Origin: a virus
Strand: one strand, 5' to 3'
Virus record (IMG/VR): IMGVR_UViG_3300043331_000121
Span: 1 to 42,790 of that record
Length of the DNA stretch: 42,790 nt
A model generated the notes under the pieces. The model had not been told where the DNA came from. It worked only from the letters and a program-made list of their open reading frames with translations, and did not search any database. A program made the translations under genes and the position numbers. Shown piece by piece: positions 30,965-38,238 of this stretch; within the stretch, counting starts at the first letter, position 1, and each line of letters starts with the position of its first letter.

Positions 30965-31405
30965 TTAGGCCGTTTCGCGCATGATCTCTTCCATCATGGC
31001 CGCGCCCTGTATTAGGGCGTCGTGCAGATCCACGTGGGGCTTGGGTGGCTCCCAAGGCAGCCAATTGCCGTGGGCGGTGCGAACTTCCTCGAAGACCTCA
31101 ATAACAGAGCCTTCGAACGAGAACCATTCGCCGTACACCCGGTAGTCTCGCAAGCGAGTGTGGAGGGCTCGCTCATCAGTCGGTGTTCCGCGGCGGCCGG
31201 TCAGCAGAAAGATTGGGACCGGCGACATGAGGCGGATTTGGTCGTATCTGGCCTTTGGGTTGAGTGCCCAGCCAATTTTGATCCGCTGCACGAACGGCGC
31301 ACCGATGAAGTAGACCCAACCGTCCGTGCGCCTCTCTCGGTCAGGTTCGCGGAGCGCAGATTCAGCTCTGACCAAGGCGATTCTGGCGTCTGCATGGGTG
31401 CCCAT
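30965..31405 (-). CDS. MUG113/T5orf172 (GIY-YIG-like) protein
   Basis: The 146-aa product contains GWVYFIGAPFVQRIKIGWALNPKARYDQIRLMSPVP, then ERALHTRLRDYRVYGEWF, matching the T5orf172/MUG113 domain, a variant of the GIY-YIG nuclease fold: Y and I near the start, an Arg, and Glu near the end. It may nick or bind DNA. The gene is convergent with the spanins and lies on the far side of attP from integrase. Its ATG (31405) is only 2 nt from a predicted integrase arm site, and a GTG at 31441 is the alternative start. Confidence 0.75.
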   Translation of the reverse strand: MGTHADARIALVRAESALREPDRERRTDGWVYFIGAPFVQRIKIGWALNPKARYDQIRLMSPVPIFLLTGRRGTPTDERALHTRLRDYRVYGEWFSFEGSVIEVFEEVRTAHGNWLPWEPPKPHVDLHDALIQGAAMMEEIMRETA

Positions 31406-31406
31406 T

Positions 31407-31421
31407 GGTTTGTAAGATTCC
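31407..31421 (+). repeat. Direct repeat, predicted integrase arm site (left)
   Basis: GGTTTGTAAGATTCC occurs here and again at 31584-31598, with the tRNA-matching core between them. Paired direct repeats around a core are the usual form of arm-type sites for a tyrosine integrase. It overlaps the region directly upstream of the MUG113 gene start. Confidence 0.6.
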
Positions 31422-31485
31422 CGCTTTGTCCTGTGCCGCACAGAGGCTATGTGTTAAAAAATGAGTAGCCAAATCAACGACCGGC

Positions 31486-31535
31486 CCAGTCTGGGGGACT
31501 GGGGGTCGCAGGTTCAAATCCTGTCGCTCCGACCA
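31486..31535 (+). other. attP: attP core matching 3' half of tRNA-Pro(GGG)
   Basis: The 50 bases are a tRNA 3' half: anticodon stem CCAGT/ACTGG (31486-31490, 31498-31502) with loop CTGGGGG giving anticodon GGG, variable loop GGGTC, T arm GCAGG-TTCAAAT-CCTGT (31508-31524), acceptor strand CGCTCCG, A73 and CCA ending at 31535. The 5' half is missing, so it is not a gene. Carrying the 3' end lets the phage restore the host tRNA on integration. The integrase gene begins beside it, and identical repeats flank it. Confidence 0.85.
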
Positions 31536-31560
31536 TCACTTAGCCCACATTCTATACCAA

Positions 31561-31568
31561 GTTTGTAA
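31561..31568 (+). repeat. Partial third copy of the arm repeat
   Basis: GTTTGTAA here matches the first eight bases of the arm repeat after its leading G, then diverges (CCGCAC). It may be a weaker arm site, 26 nt past the core and 16 nt before the right copy. Confidence 0.35.
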
Positions 31569-31580
31569 CCGCACAAAGGC

Positions 31581-32600
31581 TCAGGTTTGTAAGATTCCTG
31601 AGTCGTTCTGTAGCTTCCCAATCGCCGACCTGGCTAGCCGCTCTTGACTTGCGGCGCGTGCGTACTTCTGCACCATCGCCAGCGTTTCGTGACCCGTGAT
31701 CGACATGATCTCATGGGCTGTGCACCCAGCCTCCGCCAGCTTTCGAGCGGCGGCTTTCCTTAGCCCGTGCAGCACGCAATCGCTGTCATCCCCCAAGGCA
31801 GTTTCAATCGCATCCGCCATGACCGCGCCGAAGTGCCGCGACTTCAGCGGAAGAAGGCGCGCATTCGACGTTGCCGCCCCGCGCTCCCCCAGCACCTCGC
31901 GCAAGTTCGGGTGGATGGGGATAACTAGTCTGGCCCCAGTCTTCTGCTGCGCCACAGCGATCACGTCGCGCCGCACATGGCCCCACGTCATTGCCAAGAG
32001 GTCGCCCTTCCTTTGGCCTGTATAAAGCGCCAAGGCGTAGGCCAGCCGCTCTCGCGTTCCAGGCGCCCATTGAGCTTCAAACTTGGCCAGCTCATCGTCG
32101 GTCCACGACCGATGCTCCCCCATCTTGAGCTTTGAGATCCCCAGCGCCGGGTTCTTTTTCACATAGTCGCGGCGCTCCGCGAACGTCAGCAGCTTCTTGA
32201 TGCATGAAAGCATGTTGTTCGCCTTGCCCGGGTTCGCGGCCAGTTCGTCCTGCCATTTCTCAATGTGTCGGCGCTCGATCCGGTCAACCGGCTTATCCCC
32301 CCACCTCTTCTGAATGCGCTTCACTTCGCGCTTCGTTTCGATCTGGTTGCGCTTGCTCAGTTGGCCGAAGCCGGCGGAACAAAGAAATTCATCGCATAGG
32401 GCGTCCCAGGTTCCGGCCGCCGCGCGATACGGCTTGTGCTCCGTTGCCTTTAGGGCCTCTTGGTACTGAGCGACAAACCCCGGATCGTCTGGCGGCAACG
32501 TCAAGGCCACCGATTTCCCGTTTCGGCGCACGTAGCGGCGTGTCTTGTTGTAACGATCAACGAACTCGTTCACGTGCGGCAGCGTCGCTTTACGTGTCAT
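31581..32600 (-). CDS. int: Tyrosine site-specific integrase
   Basis: The 339-aa product shows the full tyrosine-recombinase set: R197 (TGQRKGDLLAM), K220 (QQKTGARL), H278-x-x-R281 (LHGLRKAAARKLAEAG), H304 (TGHETLAMVQKYA) and nucleophile Y313. The N-terminal part has an arm-binding basic region (1-60) and a core-binding SAM-like domain (62-155). It should integrate and excise the phage at tRNA-Pro. It is last in the leftward operon next to attP; the right arm repeat overlaps its 3' end. Confidence 0.95.
   Translation of the reverse strand: MTRKATLPHVNEFVDRYNKTRRYVRRNGKSVALTLPPDDPGFVAQYQEALKATEHKPYRAAAGTWDALCDEFLCSAGFGQLSKRNQIETKREVKRIQKRWGDKPVDRIERRHIEKWQDELAANPGKANNMLSCIKKLLTFAERRDYVKKNPALGISKLKMGEHRSWTDDELAKFEAQWAPGTRERLAYALALYTGQRKGDLLAMTWGHVRRDVIAVAQQKTGARLVIPIHPNLREVLGERGAATSNARLLPLKSRHFGAVMADAIETALGDDSDCVLHGLRKAAARKLAEAGCTAHEIMSITGHETLAMVQKYARAASQERLARSAIGKLQNDSGILQT
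31584..31598 (+). repeat. Direct repeat, predicted integrase arm site (right)
   Basis: The second GGTTTGTAAGATTCC lies within the end of the integrase gene. It sits in an imperfect palindrome, CTCAGG (31580-31585) with CCTGAG (31597-31602), which on the leftward transcript would form a hairpin at the integrase stop. Confidence 0.6.
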
Positions 32601-32829
32601 ATGGGTTTGGCTCTCGGAAGCCCCGGCGGCCCGTTCCGCTCTTCAGGGTGTCCCACGCTAGCAGCAACTCTTGAGCGTCATAAAGAGTGACGCCATCGAT
32701 CTTCACAGGCGAAGGAAGGAGTCCGCGCGCCTCCCATTCGCGGAACTTCGTTTCGCTCACGCCAAGCGCCTCTGCCGCCTCAGGCCGACGGTAAGCAATC
32801 CGATTGATCGAACGCCGCAACTCGCCCAC
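32590..32829 (-). CDS. Excisionase-like MerR/HTH_17 protein
   Basis: The 79-aa product has a winged HTH of the AlpA/HTH_17 type: INRIAYRRPEAAEALGVSETKFREWEARGLLPSPVKIDGVTLYDAQELLLAW (residues 8-60). Proteins of this kind beside an integrase gene usually act as excisionases that direct recombination toward excision. Its end overlaps the integrase start by 11 nt, so the two are co-translated. Confidence 0.8.
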   Translation of the reverse strand: MGELRRSINRIAYRRPEAAEALGVSETKFREWEARGLLPSPVKIDGVTLYDAQELLLAWDTLKSGTGRRGFREPNPYDT

Positions 32830-32832
32830 CCC

Positions 32833-33459
32833 TCATCCCTCCTTCGCCGCCGGGCTGGCAGCGGCGCGGATGGCGGCTGCGAGGGCGCGAGACATCATCG
32901 CCTCAGCCTCATCGTCATCCCATCCGTGCAGGTTTAATGTGTTATCGAGCTTGGATCGCAGCGTGTCGACCATCTCCGGCGTCACGTTCGAGGCGAGAAC
33001 TTCGAGCGCGGCTTTGGCCTGTGGTCGGAAGTCGTGCCACATCGGCCAGTCTCCCATTGGCGAGCGCGCATCGGCGGAGCCTTCAAGGCCCGTCGCTTCA
33101 GCAAGCGCCCGCGCCACCTTCTCCAGCACCTCGCTCATGGCCGCCTCGTCACGGGAGCGGGGGGGCACCGGGTCGGCGGCGTCGAATGCTGCGATCAATG
33201 CCGCCCGAACAATCTCAACAGCCTTTCCCTCACCATAAGCCACATCAATGGCCCGTGCGCGCGCTTTAATTGCCGCGTGGATCATTGCGTAAGTTGGATC
33301 GCGGCCGATGATCTTCTTTTCCGCAGCGATCAGAGCTGCGATAGCTTTGTCTGCTCGCGCCTCATCCTCCGCGACCCGCGACTTGTCACAAGTACACATC
33401 GGGTATCGGCACGGCTCGCCACAAAATTGCTGTACTAGTATCTTCCTCGCCTCATCCAT
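32833..33459 (-). CDS. Hypothetical protein, 208 aa
   Basis: ATG 33459-33457 was chosen because it overlaps the stop of the upstream gene (ATGGATGA); an upstream frame start at 33714 runs antisense-like through that gene. A Cys cluster, CGEPCRYPMCTC, near residues 14-25 could bind metal. The rest is Ala-rich helices with a repeated acidic pattern, including AALIAAFDAADPVPPRSRDEAAMSEVLEKVARALAEA. No family is recognised. Confidence 0.6.
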   Translation of the reverse strand: MDEARKILVQQFCGEPCRYPMCTCDKSRVAEDEARADKAIAALIAAEKKIIGRDPTYAMIHAAIKARARAIDVAYGEGKAVEIVRAALIAAFDAADPVPPRSRDEAAMSEVLEKVARALAEATGLEGSADARSPMGDWPMWHDFRPQAKAALEVLASNVTPEMVDTLRSKLDNTLNLHGWDDDEAEAMMSRALAAAIRAAASPAAKEG

Positions 33460-33811
33460 CGCGGCGCTCCGTGGAAAGGGCACGGAGGGTGGCGGCGACG
33501 AGGGCGAGGGCGGGAATTGGAACATCGCGCGACTCCGACCACCACTCAAAACAAACACCCTTAGCCGCTTTCTTTTGAACGAGCGCATAGCACTTGCCGT
33601 TGAGCTTCTTCGTGACTTGATAGGCCGTGCCCGGCAACACCCGCTCGCACAGCGCCACGGCCGCGTCGAGTTCTTTCGTATAGTGAAAGGCGAGAAACTT
33701 CTCGTGCTCGCCAATGCGTGACCCGGTTGCGGTGGCGATCAGCCAGTCCAACTCCCGATCCGGCCCCTGAGCAGCCTCTACGCGCTCTGCAAGTTCGCTC
33801 AGCGTCGTCAT
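33452..33811 (-). CDS. Conserved phage hypothetical, 119 aa
   Basis: The product begins MTTLSELAERVEAAQGPDRELDWLIATATGSR and contains HYTKELDAAVALCERVLPGTAYQVTKKLNGKCYALV...PIPALALVAATLRAL. This layout occurs in many phage early proteins of unknown role: an acidic helix start, a beta middle and an Ala/Leu helix end. The start overlaps the small gene upstream (ATGA). Confidence 0.65.
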   Translation of the reverse strand: MTTLSELAERVEAAQGPDRELDWLIATATGSRIGEHEKFLAFHYTKELDAAVALCERVLPGTAYQVTKKLNGKCYALVQKKAAKGVCFEWWSESRDVPIPALALVAATLRALSTERRDG

Positions 33812-33906
33812 CTGCGCTTCTTCCTCTCTACGATCCCAAGAGCAAAAACAATCACCAACGCACCAATGAGCGGGCCGAAGGCTTCGAGAAATAGTTCCAG
33901 CGTCAT
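33808..33906 (-). CDS. 32-aa membrane micropeptide
   Basis: Starting at ATG 33906-33904 with GGAAGAGAGA ahead, the product is one hydrophobic helix (LFLEAFGPLIGALVIVFALGIV) with a basic tail RKKRR. It overlaps both neighbours by ATGA. The size and the KKRR end are typical of single-pass inner-membrane peptides. Confidence 0.5.
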   Translation of the reverse strand: MTLELFLEAFGPLIGALVIVFALGIVERKKRR

Positions 33907-34139
33907 TCTCTCTTCCCTCCGTCGTTTCCGGTTAGAGCGGTGATGGCACGCTCGGCGTAGGTGTATTCGTTTGTGCCCCGGAGATAGACCTGACCGTCGC
34001 TAGAGCCCTTGCGATACGCCTCCGCGATCATCGGCTTCACGTGCATTTCGAGGACGGCGCGAAGGCCCGCCGTCAGCCGCACGCGCTCGTCGTAAGACGA
34101 CGGCCCCATTGCTTCGACCATTTCTGCTAGCGTCGTCAT
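33903..34139 (-). CDS. Hypothetical protein, 78 aa
   Basis: ATG 34139 follows a strong AAGGAGGGGAG site. The product starts MTTLAEMVEAMGPSSYDERVRLTAGLRAVLEMH and is helical with an Arg/Lys-rich end. The shared MTTLAE/MTTLSE opening with the gene at 33452 may reflect common ancestry or simple composition. Unknown function. Confidence 0.6.
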   Translation of the reverse strand: MTTLAEMVEAMGPSSYDERVRLTAGLRAVLEMHVKPMIAEAYRKGSSDGQVYLRGTNEYTYAERAITALTGNDGGKRE

Positions 34140-34158
34140 CTCCCCTCCTTGGCAGCGG

Positions 34159-34266
34159 TCATTTGCGCCTCGTGAATTTTCTGATCCGCCGCTTTTCGTC
34201 TAACCAAAGGGCGATGATGATGATCCCAAGTGCGACAGCTAGTACGACTATGATTGTTCCAATCAT
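34159..34266 (-). CDS. 35-aa membrane micropeptide
   Basis: ATG 34266-34264 overlaps the upstream TGA (ATGA). The product is one hydrophobic helix (MIGTIIVVLAVALGIIIIAL) and a strongly basic tail (KRRIRKFTRRK). It is a second tiny membrane protein of the same style as that at 33808, separated from it by one gene. Confidence 0.5.
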   Translation of the reverse strand: MIGTIIVVLAVALGIIIIALWLDEKRRIRKFTRRK

Positions 34267-34709
34267 TTGAGCACCTGTGCGTTGATGGCCGCGATATCGG
34301 CTTTCGCTTTGTCTGATAGCGTGAACTTGACCTTCCCCTCCTCGGCAGCGGGCGGCGGGGTGAGGGCGGCCTTCGCGACAAGCGCCGCTTCTTGGCATCG
34401 GTCGCAGCACGTGTTCGCGGCGATAGATTGCAGTGCGCTCCGGTACGCCTTGCACCGGGCCTCGGCTGCGCACAGATATTTGCAGAAAAGGCTGGTGTAG
34501 ATCGCGGCCCATTCACTGGTATGTCCTGGCAACGGCGCGAGCGCATGAGCGATCTCATGCAAAAAAAGGCCAAGATCGCCATCGGCCGGAAAGTCGATCT
34601 GCTTTAGGTCAGGCCAGCAATAGGCCTCAGGAAACTCAACAATGCGCCAATCAGCCAGACCCTCAGCATGGAGAATGTCTGCCCGTCGCTCTTCCGTCAT
34701 CTTGGCCAT
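34263..34709 (-). CDS. Small HExxH metallopeptidase-like protein
   Basis: The 148-aa product has H51-E52-I-A-H55 in a hydrophobic helix (LGLFLHEIAHALA), followed by H63 and E66 (PGHTSEWAA), which could supply the third zinc ligand. It therefore resembles a SprT-like or similar minimal zinc peptidase. A Cys-rich segment (CKYLCAAEARC, CCDRC) follows at about 76-105. Some phages encode such proteins, possibly against host targets; the substrate is not known, and peptidase activity is inferred from the motif. Confidence 0.6.
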   Translation of the reverse strand: MAKMTEERRADILHAEGLADWRIVEFPEAYCWPDLKQIDFPADGDLGLFLHEIAHALAPLPGHTSEWAAIYTSLFCKYLCAAEARCKAYRSALQSIAANTCCDRCQEAALVAKAALTPPPAAEEGKVKFTLSDKAKADIAAINAQVLK

Positions 34710-34717
34710 GGTGCCTC

Positions 34718-34951
34718 TCAGGGTTTGCGCTTCGCTGGAGAGCGTTGCCGCATTTCCGCGAAGACCGGCTTGAGGTTGTTCAGGTCGTAGTCGTCGACGC
34801 CAAGGCGCTTTAATGCCCGGCGATCAAAGACGCAGGCCTCTAAAACTTCGGCGCACATCGTCGGCTGATCGTGATTTCGGTTGAGCGTGCCAAGCGCCAA
34901 TGCCACGCCTTGCGCAAAGCCCCGGTCGTAGTCCGTAATTTTCTTCGCCAT
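34718..34951 (-). CDS. Hypothetical protein, 77 aa
   Basis: ATG 34951 follows GGCGGTTGAG and lies 1 nt from the upstream stop; the longer frame from 34996 is not favoured. The product begins MAKKITDYDRGFAQGVALALGTLNRNHDQPTM and ends with a basic tail (RQRSPAKRKP). The pattern DYDRGFAQGVALALGTLNR suggests a small helical protein. No family is recognised. Confidence 0.6.
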   Translation of the reverse strand: MAKKITDYDRGFAQGVALALGTLNRNHDQPTMCAEVLEACVFDRRALKRLGVDDYDLNNLKPVFAEMRQRSPAKRKP

Positions 34952-34952
34952 C

Positions 34953-35765
34953 TCAACCGCCCGCCTGCCGGAGGGTGGCGCGGTCAAGGCGCTCAATTTC
35001 TGCGACGATCAGCGCGCCTGCGCGAACGAGGTTGCGGCGACGATCTTTCGGCTTCCACCACTCGCGGCTCCACGGCCAAAAGCGCTCGATAACCGTGCGG
35101 CGAAAGTCTTGAGAGCCAGAGGACGCGAGCGCGTAACAAACGGCGGCGGTCGCCAGTTCACCAGCGTCGTGCTTGTCATCGTGCTCCGGCGCCCAACCTT
35201 CGACCTCAATCTGTCGTTGACGCTCTGCCGCAATATCTGCAATGGCCGCCACCTTCTCGCGCGCGGCGGCTGCGGAGAGGCGGGCGGCGGCTTGGTCGAT
35301 AAAGGCTGCGGTGCTCCATTCCCAAGTGTTTTCCTTGGAAATCTGTGAGCGAGTTTCCCAGCCGTCGCCCGTGTTGTTTTCTCGTGCAAGAACCTCAGCA
35401 TTGACGCGTAACGAGATGGCAAGCTCCTTCAGCCGCTTCACCAGCGCATCATCCTCGCCACCGGAAGCGCGCTCGCCGGTCTGAAACGCGTGACCGGCGT
35501 TAGAGCCTTCGTTGTTGTGCCAGGGGTGCGATCTGGGCTCGCCACAGCGCGTGCAGGCGGTGATTTCGTAATGGGGGCCGGTGTCTGCGCGCGCGGCAGA
35601 GAGGGCGGCTATGGCGGCTTGAGCCATGCGTTTGGTCCGGCGCGTGCCGACCTTGAGGCCCCACCACGACTTCCAAAAATCATCCGAGAATGGTTCGCCG
35701 TTGTCGACCTCGCTGATAGCTCGCGCCACCGCCTCAATCTCTTCCTGCGCCGCGTTCGTCGTCAT
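34953..35765 (-). CDS. Conserved phage hypothetical, 270 aa
   Basis: ATG 35765 overlaps the upstream stop (ATGA). A Cys/His patch (CTRCGEPRSHPWH, about 71-83) could bind zinc. The C-terminal third contains AERQRQIEVEGWAPEHDDKHDAGELATAAVCYALA...WPWSREWWKPKDRRRNLVRAGALIVAEIERLDR, a block found in many phage proteins of unknown function, often fused to different N-termini. Here the block is fused to a roughly 170-residue helical N-terminus. Confidence 0.7.
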   Translation of the reverse strand: MTTNAAQEEIEAVARAISEVDNGEPFSDDFWKSWWGLKVGTRRTKRMAQAAIAALSAARADTGPHYEITACTRCGEPRSHPWHNNEGSNAGHAFQTGERASGGEDDALVKRLKELAISLRVNAEVLARENNTGDGWETRSQISKENTWEWSTAAFIDQAAARLSAAAAREKVAAIADIAAERQRQIEVEGWAPEHDDKHDAGELATAAVCYALASSGSQDFRRTVIERFWPWSREWWKPKDRRRNLVRAGALIVAEIERLDRATLRQAGG

Positions 35766-36340
35766 GATGACACCTTTGTCCAATGGCGGCCCTTGATAAC
35801 GTGACTGATGGTTGTGCTGTGCAGCGCCGCCAACGCTGGCACAGCCCGCTTTATTTGCGCCGGCTGCATGCCCCTCCTAGCGAGGGAACGGATGCGTCTC
35901 ACCAGCCTGGCATTCAATTTAGCGTTGCTGTTGCGCGCGCCGAACGGGATCAGGCCAGTCCGGACGGCGTGGGCCATATTTTCGGCGGGAGTGACGATCT
36001 CAAGATTAGATATGTTGTTGTTTCGGCGGTTTCCGTCCTTGTGGTTTACGTGCATGCCGTCCGGTATTGGACCAAGGAACGCAGTAGCTACCGCGCGTGA
36101 AACTATCCAATGCTTTTGCTTGCCGCCGGTAAACGGGATCGTCAGCCGGATGACCCACCGACCACGCTTCCCCTTGAGATGCAGTCGCTGCTTAAGTGGT
36201 TTCCCAGAACCGCCAAGGCGTCGGACGCGGCCGATCGACGATGCCTCAAATGGAAGATCGAGTATCTGTCGCCACTCTTCTTCCGTCGCCTTCGCGTCCA
36301 GCTCGCGGATGGTCGCGGCAAGGGTGGGGAGGTCTGTCAT
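35762..36340 (-). CDS. NUMOD4-HNH homing endonuclease
   Basis: The 192-aa product has a NUMOD4 start (EEWRQILDLPFEASSIGRVRRLGG, 20-45), followed by the HNH_3 core: GMHVNHKDGNRRNNNISNLEIVT with H97, H100 and N108-N112. A helical basic C-terminus (KLNARLVRRIRSLARRGMQ...TISHVIKG) resembles an HTH/NUMOD1 DNA-recognition tail. This is the usual form of free-standing homing endonucleases that spread by cutting uninterrupted genomes. It sits between unrelated small genes and is coupled to them, so it may be a recent insertion. Confidence 0.85.
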   Translation of the reverse strand: MTDLPTLAATIRELDAKATEEEWRQILDLPFEASSIGRVRRLGGSGKPLKQRLHLKGKRGRWVIRLTIPFTGGKQKHWIVSRAVATAFLGPIPDGMHVNHKDGNRRNNNISNLEIVTPAENMAHAVRTGLIPFGARNSNAKLNARLVRRIRSLARRGMQPAQIKRAVPALAALHSTTISHVIKGRHWTKVSS

Positions 36341-36343
36341 GGC

Positions 36344-36769
36344 TCAGTCCCACCCAAAGCAGCCGCAATAGAAGCGGTCGTGGCCCTGATCACCCTTAGC
36401 TTCAAATTTCCCGGACGGTGAGCGTCGGCTGTGCGGGCATCGGCCTGCGTTTCGCTCGTGAGCGATTTGCGCCATGCCGCACTTGCAAATCTCTGTCGCC
36501 TCCCGAGAGCCTGGGCCGCAGTATTCGAAGAACGCCAAGTCCCACGATGACGGCACAGGCGAAGCCGCAATACGTTGCTGCCGCGACGGCCTGTCGTGGC
36601 TGTACGAACACCTCGCCACCCGGCCATCGAGAGATGGTCTTTCCGGCGCGACTTCGGTGCAATCATGCGTGATGCAAACGGGGATCGGCGGATCAATTGT
36701 CACGCCGCCCTCTGACGTTCGAACTGCCTGCGCAACGCATCCGCATTTCATCAACTGTCTGTCGCTCAT
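36344..36769 (-). CDS. Cys/His-rich hypothetical protein, 141 aa
   Basis: The gene has a good ribosome-binding site (AGGAGAGG). The product contains many Cys and His: MKCGC, CITHDC, CKCGMAQIAHERNAGRCPHS and FYCGC. Its last part looks like a zinc-ribbon or treble-clef element. It begins MSDRQLMKCGCVAQAV. No family is identified. It could be a small DNA- or protein-binding factor. Confidence 0.6.
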   Translation of the reverse strand: MSDRQLMKCGCVAQAVRTSEGGVTIDPPIPVCITHDCTEVAPERPSLDGRVARCSYSHDRPSRQQRIAASPVPSSWDLAFFEYCGPGSREATEICKCGMAQIAHERNAGRCPHSRRSPSGKFEAKGDQGHDRFYCGCFGWD

Positions 36770-36778
36770 CTTCCTCTC

Positions 36779-36976
36779 CTACGCCGCCTCGGTGGTGGGT
36801 CTGTAGTCGGCCGCAATTGCTTCGAACACGCCGATTTCGTAATCCGCCTGCTTCTGCGTCATCTTCTGTTCGCCGACACGACGGGCGTAGACGCGCTTGC
36901 GGTATCCGATCTCGCGCTCGATGGCCTTGAGCTTCATTTCGCGGGTGTAGGCGGCTGGGGTGTCGAGAAGGGTCAT
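36779..36976 (-). CDS. Conserved phage protein, 65 aa
   Basis: ATG 36976 overlaps the ATPase gene stop. The product contains AYTREMKLKAIEREIGYRKRVYARRVGEQKMTQKQADYEIGVFEAIAADY, a helical pattern common in phages in the neighbourhood of recombination genes. It may be an accessory to the recombination pair; the function is unknown. Confidence 0.65.
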   Translation of the reverse strand: MTLLDTPAAYTREMKLKAIEREIGYRKRVYARRVGEQKMTQKQADYEIGVFEAIAADYRPTTEAA

Positions 36977-38238
36977 TTGCGCGCCGCCAACTGCTGCTGC
37001 CGCTCGATGAACGCCGTGTTCCACCGGCCGAGGTCGTCGCCGCGCAAGGTGGTCGCGATCTCGTCCTTGCTCTCGGCCTTGTATTCCTTGAGCCGCGCGG
37101 CATCCGTGATCGACGGCAACGCGCTAATCAGGCGGTCGCACAGTTCGCGTGACGCCTCGCGGGCGTTCGCTGCTGCTTCCTCAGCAGCGTTTCCCTCTTC
37201 GACGGTGCGGGCCGCGTCGTCGTCGACGGGCGTGGTGCCGAGGACGGGGACGCCCTGCCCCGTTGGCGGCAGACCGAACGGATCGTCATCGGCCGGCGCT
37301 GGCGCTTCGTCGGCGGCATTCGCAATCGCCTTGAACTCGTCGAGCATCACGCGAAGTGCGGGCCACTGCTTTTTGATTGCAGGTAGGTTCCACCATTTGA
37401 CGAACTCCTTCGTTCCGCCGGCAGCGATGCGCTTGCCTTCGACGAATAGCGTGTCGCCCTGATGTTGCGTCGGTGTCGATGGTTCGCCACCAGCTGCCCA
37501 TTCCGCGAGCAACCGGCCAGCCTCTTCGTCAAGCGGCACGTTGCCTTCCGCGAACATATTGCGGAACTGCTCGGGCAACTTGATCATGGTCCGCTCGCCG
37601 GGCAGCGTTGAATTCCACGTTGGCACGCCACGCGCGCCCGGATAAAGCAGCGCCGATAGCGTCATCTCGTAAACGAATTCGTCGCCAGCGATCGGCATGA
37701 AACCAAGTTCAACCGGCTTGCCGCCGCCCACGATCTTGAGCTTGTCCTTCGCACGGAAGCAGAAGATGAAATTCGCGTTCAGTTGCAACAGGCCGTTGAT
37801 CAGTTCGCGCCGTTCGCGTGCGGGCTTGATCCAGGCGGTGAAGTTGTTCTTCGGATCGTTGCCCAGCCGTTCAAGCTCTTTCGCGTGCGTCGAGAGATAG
37901 CCGCCAACCCCTTCGTGTTCATGCGAGGCGCTGTCGATCACGATGTTCCGGTGTCCCTGCTTCACGACGTGTGTGATCACGGCCAGGTAATCGAGCGAGC
38001 CGAACGGCGCGACGAATTCGACGTGCTTGAACTTGAAACGGTCCGCGTAGTGCAGCGCCCGCTTCGACTCCGTGTCGATGACGGCAATGTCGCCGCCGCA
38101 ATGCTTCTGCATCCCGGTCGCGAGCCGTAGCGCGGAGAATGTCTTCCCCGAACCGCTTGCGCCGGAAATCCCGACGAAGACCGGAACCTGCTGGCGGGCT
38201 GCCTCTTTGATTTCAAACGTGCGTACTGGTGCGTTCAT
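36973..38238 (-). CDS. Sak4-like RecA-fold ATPase
   Basis: The 421-aa product begins with an ATPase core: Walker A GASGSGKT (26-33), a Walker B strand NIVIDS ending at D102, and VIDTESKRALHYAD between them, as in Sak4-type single-strand annealing proteins with a RecA fold (AAA_24). The C-terminal 180 residues are acidic and Ala/Glu-rich. It probably anneals or pairs DNA and works with the exonuclease encoded next to it. ATG 38238 overlaps the exonuclease stop (ATGA). Confidence 0.85.
   Translation of the reverse strand: MNAPVRTFEIKEAARQQVPVFVGISGASGSGKTFSALRLATGMQKHCGGDIAVIDTESKRALHYADRFKFKHVEFVAPFGSLDYLAVITHVVKQGHRNIVIDSASHEHEGVGGYLSTHAKELERLGNDPKNNFTAWIKPARERRELINGLLQLNANFIFCFRAKDKLKIVGGGKPVELGFMPIAGDEFVYEMTLSALLYPGARGVPTWNSTLPGERTMIKLPEQFRNMFAEGNVPLDEEAGRLLAEWAAGGEPSTPTQHQGDTLFVEGKRIAAGGTKEFVKWWNLPAIKKQWPALRVMLDEFKAIANAADEAPAPADDDPFGLPPTGQGVPVLGTTPVDDDAARTVEEGNAAEEAAANAREASRELCDRLISALPSITDAARLKEYKAESKDEIATTLRGDDLGRWNTAFIERQQQLAARK

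Noticed and set aside
31486-31535. Functional tRNA-Pro gene
   Set aside because: Only the 3' half is present; no 5' acceptor strand or D arm precedes it, so it is an attachment core rather than a gene.
34136-34162. 8-codon frame MTAAKEGR
   Set aside because: It coincides with the strong ribosome-binding site of the gene starting at 34139 and is probably just its leader.
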